Source of the DNA: DATKLL01 sp035542475
GTDB lineage: Bacteria; Desulfobacterota; Syntrophia; Syntrophales; UBA2185
Reading direction: 5' to 3'
Assembly: GCA_035542475.1 (NCBI GenBank)
Contig: DATKLL010000200.1
Location: forward strand, 1 to 24,737
Length of the DNA: 24,737 nt
Shown: positions 16,743 through 24,737 of the stretch, piece by piece
Layout: each line of letters starts with the position of its first letter
Position numbering within the stretch: the stretch's first letter is position 1
Translations under genes and position numbers: made by a program
The notes under the pieces: generated by a model
Database searches by the model: none
Seen by the model: only the letters and a program-made list of their open reading frames with translations
What the model was told of the DNA's origin: nothing

Positions 16743-17891
16743 ATGACGACTAAAAGAGCATCTGAGATTCTTCCTTTCATTGTCATGGATGTACTTGAAA
16801 AAGCCCAGGAGATGCAGCGTAGAGGTGAAGATATAATTCATCTTGAAGTTGGTGAGCCCGATTTTGATACACCGGAGTGCATTAGAGAGGCATGCTGCAG
16901 GGCTATGAGAAGCGGGGAGACCCATTACACCCACAGTCTCGGACTTCTTGAACTGAGAGAAGCAATTTGTGAGCATTACTTTAATAAATATAATGTGACA
17001 ATCTCACCTGATCAAATTGTTGTAACGTCCGGCACTTCACCAGCCATGCTCGTCCTCTTCGCGGTGATACTCGAAAACTATGACGAGATCATTATTTCTG
17101 ACCCCCATTATGCCTGTTACCCAAATTTCATCAGGTTTTTTGAAGGTAATCCCGTTTGCGTAAATGTTTATGAAGAAGAGGGGTTTCAATACACCTTCGA
17201 GGCTATAAAGGAAAAGATGACTAATCGTACGAAAGGCATTTTGATAAACTCACCCTCTAACCCGACAGGAAACCTTCTTCAACCTGACAGAATGGCGGAA
17301 ATCGCATCTCTTGGAGTTCCCGTGATCTCCGATGAAATCTATCACGGCCTTGTGTATGATAACAAGGAGCATAGTATTCTTGAGTTTACAGACAATGCTT
17401 TTGTACTTAATGGTTTCTCCAAGGCCTATGCAATGACAGGCTGGCGACTAGGATATCTGATTACACCGAAACAATATATCAGACCAATACAGAAGCTGCT
17501 ACAGAACCTCTTTATATCTGCAAATTCCTTCGTTCAACGGGGTGGAATTGCTGCCTTGCGGGAAGCCGGCAGCGATGTAATTCGCATGAGAAACATTTAT
17601 AACGAAAGAAGAAAGTTTTTAATTAAGCGACTTCGGGAAATAGGACTCGGTGTAAAGGTAGAACCGACGGGTGCTTTTTACGTGCTTGGAAATATAAAGT
17701 CGTTTTCTCAAGATTCGTATAAAACAGCTTTTGACATTCTAGAAAAGGCACGGGTTGGTGTCACTCCTGGTATTGACTTTGGGAAAAACTGTGAAGGTTA
17801 TTTGCGCTTCTCATACGCAAATTCTCTTGAAAACATAAAGGAAGGTATCAATCGTCTGGAAAAATATATAAAGGAAACATATAACGTTTGA
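16743..17891 (+). CDS. Class I/II PLP-dependent aminotransferase
   Basis: Fold-type I aminotransferase of the AspC/alanine-transaminase-like group, 382 residues; exact substrate not assignable. Seen: LEVGEPDFDTP (34-44), HYTHSLGLLELREAI (61-75), VVTSGTSPAM (93-102), the cofactor Asn in SPSNPTG (N173), D197 and Y200 in VISDEIYHG, the Schiff-base Lys in GFSKAYAMTGWRLGY (K227) and the C-terminal LRFSYANSLENI with the carboxylate-binding Arg. All PLP residues are present. The ATG has only a distant GAGG (12 nt), which lies inside the mini-ORF at 16709-16738. The HAD gene overlaps its stop, so the two are coupled and may act on related metabolites. Confidence 0.93.
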   Translation: MTTKRASEILPFIVMDVLEKAQEMQRRGEDIIHLEVGEPDFDTPECIREACCRAMRSGETHYTHSLGLLELREAICEHYFNKYNVTISPDQIVVTSGTSPAMLVLFAVILENYDEIIISDPHYACYPNFIRFFEGNPVCVNVYEEEGFQYTFEAIKEKMTNRTKGILINSPSNPTGNLLQPDRMAEIASLGVPVISDEIYHGLVYDNKEHSILEFTDNAFVLNGFSKAYAMTGWRLGYLITPKQYIRPIQKLLQNLFISANSFVQRGGIAALREAGSDVIRMRNIYNERRKFLIKRLREIGLGVKVEPTGAFYVLGNIKSFSQDSYKTAFDILEKARVGVTPGIDFGKNCEGYLRFSYANSLENIKEGINRLEKYIKETYNV

Positions 17892-18550
17892 AAAACAGAA
17901 ATCCAATAAGAGCTGTTATATTTGATTTCGACGGCACACTGGCAAAACTGAATATCAATTTTACACAAATGCGAAATTCTGTAATGAACCTTATCGGAAG
18001 TTACCGGGTCTCGGTGAACGGCCTAACTAGTCTGTTCGTCCTGGAGATGATCGATGCAGCCGAGGCATTAATTTCCCATAATTGCCCGGGAAAAGAAAAA
18101 AAATTCATTCAACAAGCAACCGAGCTGATTACAAATATTGAAATCGAATCGGCAAAGAAAGGGGAACTAATAGATGGTACAAGAAACATGCTTATCGAAT
18201 TAAAAAAGCGCAATATAAAAGTGGGAGTTGTCACCAGAAACTGTGAATCGGCCGTCACACACATTTTTCCCGATATTCTAAAACACTGCGATACTGTCAT
18301 AACCAGGGAGATGATTTCCAATGTCAAACCTCACCCCGAGCACCTTATCGCGGCCCTCAGATTACTCGGTGTGGCTCCTGAATTCTCTTCAATGGTCGGA
18401 GATCATCCAATGGACATTAAAATCGGTAAAGATGTAGGCACCTTAACCATAGGTGTTCTTTCAGGATATTCAACAGCAAACGACTTGTTCGAAGCAGGCG
18501 CTGATATCATTATTAATAAAGCAGCAGATATACTTAGTGTACTCCCATAA
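17888..18550 (+). CDS. HAD-superfamily hydrolase (phosphatase-like)
   Basis: 220-residue haloacid-dehalogenase-type phosphohydrolase with a helical cap between motifs I and II. Seen: motif I IFDFDGTL with nucleophile D13 and acid D15, motif II VVTRN (T116), motif III Lys in NVKPHPEH (K147) and motif IV GDHPMD (D172, D176), then IGVLSGYST. It resembles the Gph/PGPase subfamily, but the substrate is unknown. The start is TTG at 17888, overlapping the aminotransferase TGA (TTGA). The first in-frame ATG would delete motif I, so the TTG is nearly forced. AAGGA about 12 nt upstream plus coupling to the aminotransferase could drive translation. Confidence 0.9.
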   Translation: MKNRNPIRAVIFDFDGTLAKLNINFTQMRNSVMNLIGSYRVSVNGLTSLFVLEMIDAAEALISHNCPGKEKKFIQQATELITNIEIESAKKGELIDGTRNMLIELKKRNIKVGVVTRNCESAVTHIFPDILKHCDTVITREMISNVKPHPEHLIAALRLLGVAPEFSSMVGDHPMDIKIGKDVGTLTIGVLSGYSTANDLFEAGADIIINKAADILSVLP

Positions 18551-18647
18551 ATATAATATATTAAAGACCGTTCTTTTTTCCAAATTTATTCCATATGAGA
18601 ACCCGTAATGAAAGTTAACAGATTTGTCTTACACTGACATTCTTTGC

Positions 18648-18708
18648 TTGACAGATATGTTACTTATCGATAAGTTTCAACTGATAAAAAATACCATTTC
18701 ACTATCAG
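18648..18708 (+). promoter_or_regulatory. Promoter region with palindromic operator candidates before CoA-transferase copy 2
   Basis: Perfect -35 TTGACA at 18648-18653, a 17-bp spacer and TAAGTT at 18671-18676 (weak -10). The perfect 14-bp palindrome ACTTATCGATAAGT (18662-18675) covers the spacer end and the -10. A second inverted repeat, CTGATA (18681-18686) and TATCAG (18703-18708), follows around the expected start point. This suggests a repressor-controlled promoter for the downstream three-gene operon. Confidence 0.42.
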
Positions 18709-18741
18709 GGAATTGTTTTTACTCTAAAAGGTTGGACAGCC

Positions 18742-20667
18742 ATGAGTCTGGCAAAAGATACAGCATCGCTTGAGGGATGGAAAAAAATATACCCTGAAAA
18801 GTTTGCGAGCGAAGACGAAATATTCAGTCAGATCCGTCGCGGTCACCATATATTCGTTACATCAGGTTGCGGTGAACCGCAGTATCTCATAAGCGCAATG
18901 ACCAATTATGTGGAATCTCACCCCAAGGCATTTTTTGATGCGGAAATCATACAAATCTACTCTCTTGGCATAGCTCCCTACACTAATGAAAAGTTCAAGA
19001 GCAATTTTCGCCACAACTCCTTTTTCATAGGAAATAACACAAGAGATCCTGTTAATAAGGGAGCTGCGGATTATACGCCCATATCTCTTTCCGACATTCC
19101 GGCATTAATCAGCGGTGGTATTGTTCCGATAGACGTCGCACTCATACAGACCAGCCTACCCGATGAGCACGGTTTTCTCAGCCTCGGCGTAAGCGTAGAC
19201 ATGGTGAAGACAGCTACAGAGAAAGCCTCTATGGTGATTGCACAGGTCAATTCCTACATGCCTCGTGTTCATGGAGACGGCTTTATTAATATTAACGATG
19301 TGAATTTTATCATACCGCATAACGCGCCGCTTCTAGAGATACAGCGTGCATTTTCTGAAGAAAAGACGCTATCATTGCAGCGTATAGGGATTTACGTTTC
19401 ACGTCTTATTCAGGATGGTGATACATTGCAGGTAGGATATGGAAGTATTCCCAACGCCATCATGGCACATCTCTACAATAAAAAGAATTTAGGTATCCAT
19501 ACGGAACTTCTAACCGAGGGAATTGTTAACTTGATCAAGGCTGGTGTGATAGACAACTCAAAGAAGACATTAAACCGCGGGAAAACAGTGGCCACTTTCT
19601 GTATGGCCAAAAAGGAAACTTATGAATATATTCATGATAACCCGTCTATAGTATTTAGGACTGTCGATTATACAAACAATCCTATGATTATCTCCCGAAA
19701 TGACAACATGGTTGCTATAAATAGCGCTCTGGAAATCGACCTTACGGGACAAGCCACCTCGGAATCTATCGGCAGTATGTTTTACAGCGGTATAGGTGGT
19801 TTTCACGATTTTATGAGAGGAGCTCTCCTGGCAAGGAACGGCAAAACTATACTGGCAATGAAGTCAACAGCGGCAAATGAAACTGTATCCAGAATTGTGC
19901 CGGCCCTTAGTGCAACAGCCGGCGTTACCCTGAGTCGGGCTGATGTCCGTTATGTTGTGACTGAACACGGCATCGCATATCTGCACGGTAAAAACATACG
20001 AGAGCGAGCCATGGCATTGATCTCCATAGCGCATCCGAAATTCCGCCCCTGGCTTATTGAAGAGGCAAAGAAGAGAGGGCTGATATATCAGGATCAGGCG
20101 TATATACCCGGAGAGAGAGGCAGATACCCGGAAGATCTTGAGACATACAGAACCACCAAAACGGGGTTTCATCTCTTTTTGAGGCCTGTTAAGATTACCG
20201 ATGAACCTTTATTGAAAGACTTCTTTTATTCTCTGTCAGACAGAAGCCTACACCGCAGATTTATGTCATGGCGGACGGATATACCCCACGAGCGTTTACA
20301 GGATTTTGTTGTCATTGACTACACTAAAGAAGTATCTATACTGGCGATTATCAGATACCAAGAAAAGGAAATCATTGTGGGATTAGGTCAATATGGGGTT
20401 GATGAAGCTACGCATACTGCGGAAGTAGCAGTTGCTGTAAGGGATGATTATCAAAACAGAGGAATTGGTAGTGAATTATTGTCCTACCTAACCTATCTTG
20501 CAAAGAGAGAAGGTTTACTAGGTTTTACCGCCGAAGTCCTTGTGGAAAACAGACCTATGCTTCAAGTTTTCGAACAGGGCGGATTTGATATCACACGTCA
20601 AGCTGAAGCGGGTGTCTACCATCTGAAAATGGCTTTCAGAGCTCCTGAAGGCAGACGAGAATTATAA
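18742..20667 (+). CDS. Acetyl-CoA hydrolase/CoA-transferase fused to GNAT acetyltransferase (copy 2)
   Basis: 641 residues. Residues about 20-465 are an acetyl-CoA hydrolase/4-hydroxybutyrate CoA-transferase-type domain that should move CoA between an acyl-CoA and a carboxylate. Seen: SLGVSVDMVKTA (147-158), the CoA-binding loop VGYGSIPNAIM (231-241), the catalytic Glu in GIHTELLTEG (E255), the YSGIGGFHDFMRGA block (348-361) and VVTEHGIAYLHGKNIRERAMALISIAHP (405-432). Residues about 475-632 are a GNAT domain with acetyl-CoA loop VAVRDDYQNRGIGSELL (564-580) and VFEQGGFDI. The fusion suggests an acyl-CoA-handling enzyme linked to lysine acetylation, as in Pat-type regulators, but this is inference. 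AAAAGG lies ten bases before the ATG. It heads an operon with the BioD-like/DRTGG gene (45-nt gap) and the phosphohexomutase. Confidence 0.92.
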   Translation: MSLAKDTASLEGWKKIYPEKFASEDEIFSQIRRGHHIFVTSGCGEPQYLISAMTNYVESHPKAFFDAEIIQIYSLGIAPYTNEKFKSNFRHNSFFIGNNTRDPVNKGAADYTPISLSDIPALISGGIVPIDVALIQTSLPDEHGFLSLGVSVDMVKTATEKASMVIAQVNSYMPRVHGDGFININDVNFIIPHNAPLLEIQRAFSEEKTLSLQRIGIYVSRLIQDGDTLQVGYGSIPNAIMAHLYNKKNLGIHTELLTEGIVNLIKAGVIDNSKKTLNRGKTVATFCMAKKETYEYIHDNPSIVFRTVDYTNNPMIISRNDNMVAINSALEIDLTGQATSESIGSMFYSGIGGFHDFMRGALLARNGKTILAMKSTAANETVSRIVPALSATAGVTLSRADVRYVVTEHGIAYLHGKNIRERAMALISIAHPKFRPWLIEEAKKRGLIYQDQAYIPGERGRYPEDLETYRTTKTGFHLFLRPVKITDEPLLKDFFYSLSDRSLHRRFMSWRTDIPHERLQDFVVIDYTKEVSILAIIRYQEKEIIVGLGQYGVDEATHTAEVAVAVRDDYQNRGIGSELLSYLTYLAKREGLLGFTAEVLVENRPMLQVFEQGGFDITRQAEAGVYHLKMAFRAPEGRREL

Positions 20668-20712
20668 TAAGCGTTTACATATTCTTCATAAGATTATTGA
20701 GAGGTATAATAA

Positions 20713-21750
20713 ATGTATAGACTTGTAATAACATCCATGCATCCGAATGCTGGTAAAACAAGCGTTATCATCGGTTTGGCTAAGGCATTAAAGAAAAAAG
20801 TAGGCTATATTAAACCATTTGGAGACAGACTTCTCTATCGTAAGAAAAGATTGTGGGATTATGACACCGCGCTGATTAACAGTATTTTCGGTTTTGAGGA
20901 AGACCCTGCGGAGATGAGCATCGGGTTTGACCATGCCAGGCTGCTTTATATATTCGACAAAGAAACAATCACGCAAAAAGTAATTGATCTGCAAGAAATT
21001 GCCGGCAAAGATAAGGATATCTTGTTTGTCGAAGGAGGGAAGGAGATCTCATACGGTGTCTCAGTTTATCTTGATGCTATTTCTTTAGCAAAGTCCCTGG
21101 CTGCCGAACTGTTGATAGTTATTAGCGGTAAAGAAGAAACAATTATCGACGATATAATCTTTTTGAAAAACCATGTTGATTTGGGTAGGGTCAACTTCAA
21201 GGGAATTATCATCAACAAAGTGCCGCACCTGGAAGACTTCATCGACATCCACCTACCAAAGATAAAACAGTTGAATATAAATGTTCTAGGGGTAATTCCT
21301 TATTACGAAAAATTGCCTCAATTTACCGTTAATTTCTTGGCAGATCGTTTGTTTGCTAAAATTATTTCAGGTGAATCTTACCTGAATCGTCCGGTAAAAA
21401 ATATTATCATAGGCTCTATGTCCGCCAGCGCTGCTATCAAGAGTCCTGTCTTCCGTGAAGAAAACAAGGTTGTTATTACCAGCGGAGACCGCAATGATAT
21501 GATTTCCGCAGCGTTGGAAAGCAGTACCTCGGCGATTATACTTACTTGTAATATCGAGCCATCCCCAGAATTGATCGCAAAGGCATCTGAACGTAAAGTG
21601 CCCCTCCTTCTTGTATCTCCTGATACATATCAGATTGCAAAACAGATAGATTATATAGAACCCTTACTTCAGAAAGACGATGCTGATAAAATCCTTCTCA
21701 TAGAACAAATGATTAAAGAACATGTCAATTTAAAAGAGTTCTCCGGTTAA
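20713..21750 (+). CDS. BioD-like P-loop plus DRTGG domain protein (Pta N-terminal-like)
   Basis: 345 residues resembling the regulatory N-terminal half of long phosphotransacetylases, without the catalytic acetyl-transfer domain. Residues 1-200 are a dethiobiotin-synthetase-like P-loop fold: Walker A-type SMHPNAGKTSVIIGLAKAL (8-26), GYIKPFG, DILFVEGGKEISYG, LLIVISGKEETI and GIIINKVP. Residues about 210-325 are a DRTGG domain: IIIGSMSASAAI, VVITSGDRNDMISAAL, AIILTCNIEPSPELIAKA and VPLLLVSPDTYQIAKQI, which align by eye with E. coli Pta LLVTSADRPDVLVAA. Such stand-alone proteins are thought to sense nucleotides or metabolites; none is assigned here. GAGAGG eight bases before the ATG gives a good start. 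Its place after an acetyl-CoA transferase gene supports a role in acetyl-CoA or acyl-CoA control. Confidence 0.86.
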   Translation: MYRLVITSMHPNAGKTSVIIGLAKALKKKVGYIKPFGDRLLYRKKRLWDYDTALINSIFGFEEDPAEMSIGFDHARLLYIFDKETITQKVIDLQEIAGKDKDILFVEGGKEISYGVSVYLDAISLAKSLAAELLIVISGKEETIIDDIIFLKNHVDLGRVNFKGIIINKVPHLEDFIDIHLPKIKQLNINVLGVIPYYEKLPQFTVNFLADRLFAKIISGESYLNRPVKNIIIGSMSASAAIKSPVFREENKVVITSGDRNDMISAALESSTSAIILTCNIEPSPELIAKASERKVPLLLVSPDTYQIAKQIDYIEPLLQKDDADKILLIEQMIKEHVNLKEFSG

Positions 21751-21764
21751 TAACCCGCTGCATC

Positions 21765-23126
21765 ATGATAAATCCTGATGTTTTTAGAGAATATGATGTC
21801 CGCGGCATCGTAGATCGAGACCTTAATTTCGACTTTGTTTACAATCTTGGAAGGGCGGCCGGGACCTACGCTATTACCCGTGATGTTAAATTAATGACCC
21901 TGGGAATGGATTGCCGCCTCAGTTCTTCCGAATACCGTGATGCTATCAAAAAAGGACTTACCTCTGTAGGGATAGACATCATCGATGTCGGTCTTTGTGC
22001 AACTCCCATGCTCTACTTTTCCATAAGGCATTTTAATGCGGGTGGGGGTGTTATGGTTACCGGGAGTCACAATCCGCCCGAATTCAACGGTTTCAAAATA
22101 TGTGTAGGACCCGATACTATTTATGGCAACGAAATCCAGGAACTCCGAAAAATCATGGAAAGCAATAAGTATATATCCGGAAAAGGTACTTCCAACTTCG
22201 GAGATATTGCTAAGCCGTATGAAGATTATTTATTCAACAACGTTGAAGTAAAAGAAGGCTTGAATATTGTGATAGATGCTGGAAACGGTGTGGGAGGTAT
22301 TTTCGCACTTCCGCTGTTTAATCGATTTGGCTGCAAGGTTACTGATATTTACTGTGATCCGAATGGTAATTTCCCCAACCATTTTCCGGATCCGACGATT
22401 CTAGAAAATCTTACCGAACTAATTAATCTCGTCAAAAAAAATGAATCCGACATCGGAATAGCCTACGATGGTGATGCCGATCGAATAGGTGTAATAACCG
22501 ACGAGGGTAAAATCCTCTGGGGAGATGAACTTCTTCTGCTTTTTTCCAGATTCATCCTGCAGAAGATCCCCGGCGCAGCAATTATTGGCGAGGTCAAATG
22601 CTCTCAAAAACTTTATGAAGACATTGAAAAGCATGGTGGCAGACCGATCATGTGGAAGGCAGGCCACTCCCTAATAAAAGGCAAAATGAAAGAGGAAAAA
22701 GCACCCCTGGCCGGCGAAATGAGCGGCCATATGTTTTTTGCCGACAGATATTTCGGTTATGACGATGCCATCTATGCCTCTATCAGGTTGCTGGAAATCA
22801 TATCCGTTTCAGGAAGAAAAATAAGTGAGATCCTTTCCGACGTTCCCATAACTTTCACCACCCCCGAAATCAGGATAGACTGTCCGGACCATATTAAGTT
22901 TCAGGTGGTACAGGAGGTTACAGAGTATTTCAGAAAAAAATATAAAATTATCGATGTCGACGGCGCGCGGATTCCCTTCGGTGATGGATGGGGACTCGTA
23001 CGACCATCCAATACCCAGCCTGTTCTAGTCCTTCGTTTTGAGGCCTTAACGGAAAAACGTTTGCAGCACATAAGGGAAACTGTAGAGAATGTTCTCAACG
23101 GTATAATGAAAAGACATCTCCGATAA
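21765..23126 (+). CDS. Phosphoglucomutase/phosphomannomutase (alpha-D-phosphohexomutase)
   Basis: 453-residue cytosolic mutase that interconverts hexose 6- and 1-phosphates for nucleotide-sugar and envelope polysaccharide synthesis. It belongs to the ManB/AlgC-type group. Seen: FREYDVRGIVDRDL near the N-terminus (7-20), the phosphoserine loop VMVTGSHNPPEFNGFK with S101, the metal loop AYDGDADRIG (D235, D237, D239), the sugar-binding GEMSGHMFF (317-325) and the phosphate-binding C-terminal RPSNTQPVLVLRFE. All four domains are represented. Glucose versus mannose preference cannot be read from the sequence. It follows the DRTGG gene by 14 nt without an evident ribosome binding site, so coupling is likely. 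Confidence 0.93.
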   Translation: MINPDVFREYDVRGIVDRDLNFDFVYNLGRAAGTYAITRDVKLMTLGMDCRLSSSEYRDAIKKGLTSVGIDIIDVGLCATPMLYFSIRHFNAGGGVMVTGSHNPPEFNGFKICVGPDTIYGNEIQELRKIMESNKYISGKGTSNFGDIAKPYEDYLFNNVEVKEGLNIVIDAGNGVGGIFALPLFNRFGCKVTDIYCDPNGNFPNHFPDPTILENLTELINLVKKNESDIGIAYDGDADRIGVITDEGKILWGDELLLLFSRFILQKIPGAAIIGEVKCSQKLYEDIEKHGGRPIMWKAGHSLIKGKMKEEKAPLAGEMSGHMFFADRYFGYDDAIYASIRLLEIISVSGRKISEILSDVPITFTTPEIRIDCPDHIKFQVVQEVTEYFRKKYKIIDVDGARIPFGDGWGLVRPSNTQPVLVLRFEALTEKRLQHIRETVENVLNGIMKRHLR

Positions 23127-23293
23127 TTACATCATTCCTGCCCGATCTTTATCATTTGCAATAAAGCGTCAGCACAAAAAAACAGAATAAGCCTCCATGA
23201 AGATGGCTTTAGGGATTATGAGGGGAGAATGTCTAAGCTCCCATAAATCTGGCATCAGAACTTTACACAGTTGAAGTAACGGTGTCTCCCTGC

Positions 23294-24737
23294 TTACTGT
23301 ATCTGAAAATCTTTTTTAGATACGTCCGTATATGTAATAAAAAAAGATGTTATAACACTACATATACAGCCGATGATTGAAATCATTTTTTGATAGAACC
23401 ATATTTGGTAAATTGGTGAAATATCAAATTTAATTAATACCAAGTTTGTATAAAATATGACAATTGGCAGTACAATAAAAGCAGCTAGAAGGATAGTCGA
23501 TATAAAAATAAGATTTCTTTTCATAAATTTGGTAACGAATTCTCCCATCCATTGCACAGTTGCCAACTTCTTGATCCTTTGTTCTATCTCATCCAATTCC
23601 TGAGACATCAATTGTTTAATCTTAAATGTTTTAATCAGCTCATCGGGTGGATTTGTTTCCAGCTTCCTCCAATTTTCGTCGATCTTTTGTTGAATAAAGA
23701 CTAATCTGCTGCTGATTTCTTCTATCAAATGCCTATATGGATAATTGGATGCAAACTTTGAATAAATTCTTAATCGGTTTTTCAATTTCAAAAAACCCTC
23801 GTAGAGTATCTTTTTATCCTCCTCTATCGTTCGATGAACAGTCTTGGTGACTGAAATACCAGAATAAATTACATCCAGATACCCAAAGTAACTATCGGAT
23901 TCTGCTAATTTGTTAATCTCCAACCATGATTCTTTTGCCTTTTTAACGGCTATCTCGTCACCGGTAAAGACTTCCGCCCACCTTTTGAGTTCCGCCTCAT
24001 TCTCATGTATAACCCGTTTTGCGTCATTCTTTGCATCGTTCAACAATTCCTTTAATTTGGGATCAATAATATCCCTGAATTCTTTAAGATCCGGATCGAG
24101 CAATGCATATATATAATATTCTCTGCTCTGTTGTATAAGATTAATAAGTCTACGTAAAGGCTCGCTCGTACCCCCATGACGAAATTGCAGGACTATATCA
24201 AGATATGCAGCATCCGCACAGTGCGGATTAATTTCCATTATATCCCTTATCTTAGCCGATGCCTTCCCGAAATTGTTGTTCAATTCATAAATTCGGAATA
24301 GAAGAAAAAGGAGAAATATTTTTTCCGGATTAGTTTCGGCATGATTTAACGCTTCGGAGAAATAATGCTCGGCCAGTGAGATGTTGTTTCGTTCTATGTT
24401 TAAGAACCCCATCGTGCAATACACTTTATAGTCATTTAGATTTTTAACTAAAGAGTTCTCAAGCAGGGATTCTGCCTTCTTTAAATTTGATACTCGTATA
24501 CAGTCCTGAGCAACCCACATAATGCCACTTCTGTTCCCCTCACACATCCTCCCTTTCACATTATCCCAGGCCTTTTCCTTTGTACCCCATATCGTTCTAA
24601 AAAACCTGAGCTGAAATATTCTTTTGAAATCATAGAATACCTGATGAGCAAGAAATAAATCACTGTTGTTACTGTCATCATGTCTATCTTCAAAGTTGGA
24701 ACTGAATCCTGTCAGATACTTTGAATATATTCTTTTA
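23294..24737 (-). CDS. TPR protein with C-terminal membrane segments, 5' end beyond window
   Basis: Not recognised. The frame has no stop from 23296 to the window edge, giving at least 480 visible residues. A GTG at 24559 is only an internal candidate start, and the 59 codons before it stay open (ending ...FFRTIWGTKEKAWDN before the GTG). Seen from there: helical repeats of TPR type (NLKKAESLLENSLVKN..., YKVYCTMGFLNIERNNISLAEHYFSEAL, IYELNNNFGKASAKIRDIMEINP), then a long charged helical region that may be coiled coil (LKELLNDAKNDAKRVIHENEAELKRW; LMSQELDEIEQRIKKL). Two hydrophobic segments lie in the last 75 residues (LIFISTILLAAFIVLPIVIFY and MISIIGCICSVITSFFITY), ending KKDFQIQ. This suggests a membrane-anchored scaffold with the TPR part in the cytoplasm. 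It is convergent with the phosphohexomutase gene and noticeably AT-rich. Confidence 0.72.
   Translation of the reverse strand, partial: KRIYSKYLTGFSSNFEDRHDDSNNSDLFLAHQVFYDFKRIFQLRFFRTIWGTKEKAWDNVKGRMCEGNRSGIMWVAQDCIRVSNLKKAESLLENSLVKNLNDYKVYCTMGFLNIERNNISLAEHYFSEALNHAETNPEKIFLLFLLFRIYELNNNFGKASAKIRDIMEINPHCADAAYLDIVLQFRHGGTSEPLRRLINLIQQSREYYIYALLDPDLKEFRDIIDPKLKELLNDAKNDAKRVIHENEAELKRWAEVFTGDEIAVKKAKESWLEINKLAESDSYFGYLDVIYSGISVTKTVHRTIEEDKKILYEGFLKLKNRLRIYSKFASNYPYRHLIEEISSRLVFIQQKIDENWRKLETNPPDELIKTFKIKQLMSQELDEIEQRIKKLATVQWMGEFVTKFMKRNLIFISTILLAAFIVLPIVIFYTNLVLIKFDISPIYQIWFYQKMISIIGCICSVITSFFITYTDVSKKDFQIQ

Noticed and set aside
23188..23213. Hairpin-like AAGC...CAT/ATG...GCTT after the phosphohexomutase as a terminator
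   Set aside because: The stem needs a three-base bulge and no T run follows, so it is not convincing.
1..24737. CRISPR arrays, insertion sequences, toxin-antitoxin or phage defence loci
   Set aside because: No regularly spaced repeats, transposase or terminal inverted repeats, and no recognisable defence protein motifs on either strand.

Overview
The window reads as chromosomal DNA of an anaerobic bacterium, most likely a Desulfobacterota (former Deltaproteobacteria) member of the Syntrophus/Smithella type. That assignment is inference. It rests on moderate, slightly AT-rich composition, frequent TTG starts, two long CoA-transferase proteins fused to GNAT domains, a BioD-like/DRTGG protein and a CCA-encoding tRNA-Met. 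I see no phage, plasmid, transposon, integrase or CRISPR hallmarks. The content is housekeeping and central metabolism plus a few poorly characterised genes.

Positions 1-6630 all run on the minus strand. In transcription order they are tsaD-rsmA (tRNA and rRNA modification), panC-panD (pantoate and beta-alanine steps towards CoA) and DUF502-metK-ahcY (SAM synthesis and SAH removal; ahcY is cut by the window start). A terminator hairpin precedes panC and directly follows an eight-codon mini-ORF. A strong terminator follows panD. A good promoter for tsaD-rsmA lies in the gap shared with the divergent nadB.

Positions 6748-12578 hold nadB (+), convergent purB (-), a nitroreductase (+) and the first CoA-transferase/GNAT fusion (+). 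This first copy has lost the catalytic glutamate of the CoA-transferase family. Positions 12775-14700 hold an exported CsgG/TolB-like plus VCBS-type protein and a tRNA-Met(CAT) with promoter and terminator.

Positions 14779-18550 hold a YheT-type alpha/beta hydrolase, a Nudix protein with an interrupted Nudix box, a class I aminotransferase (preceded by a mini-ORF with a strong ribosome binding site) and an overlapping HAD phosphatase. Positions 18742-23126 form a likely operon: the second CoA-transferase/GNAT fusion (catalytic Glu present), a BioD-like/DRTGG protein and a phosphoglucomutase/phosphomannomutase. The right end carries a minus-strand TPR protein with C-terminal membrane segments. 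Its frame stays open to the window edge, so its 5' end is missing.

A loose CoA theme runs through the window: pantothenate synthesis, two CoA-transferases with acetyltransferase domains, a possible CoA-pyrophosphatase-like Nudix protein and a Pta-like regulatory protein. Whether these act together is inference.
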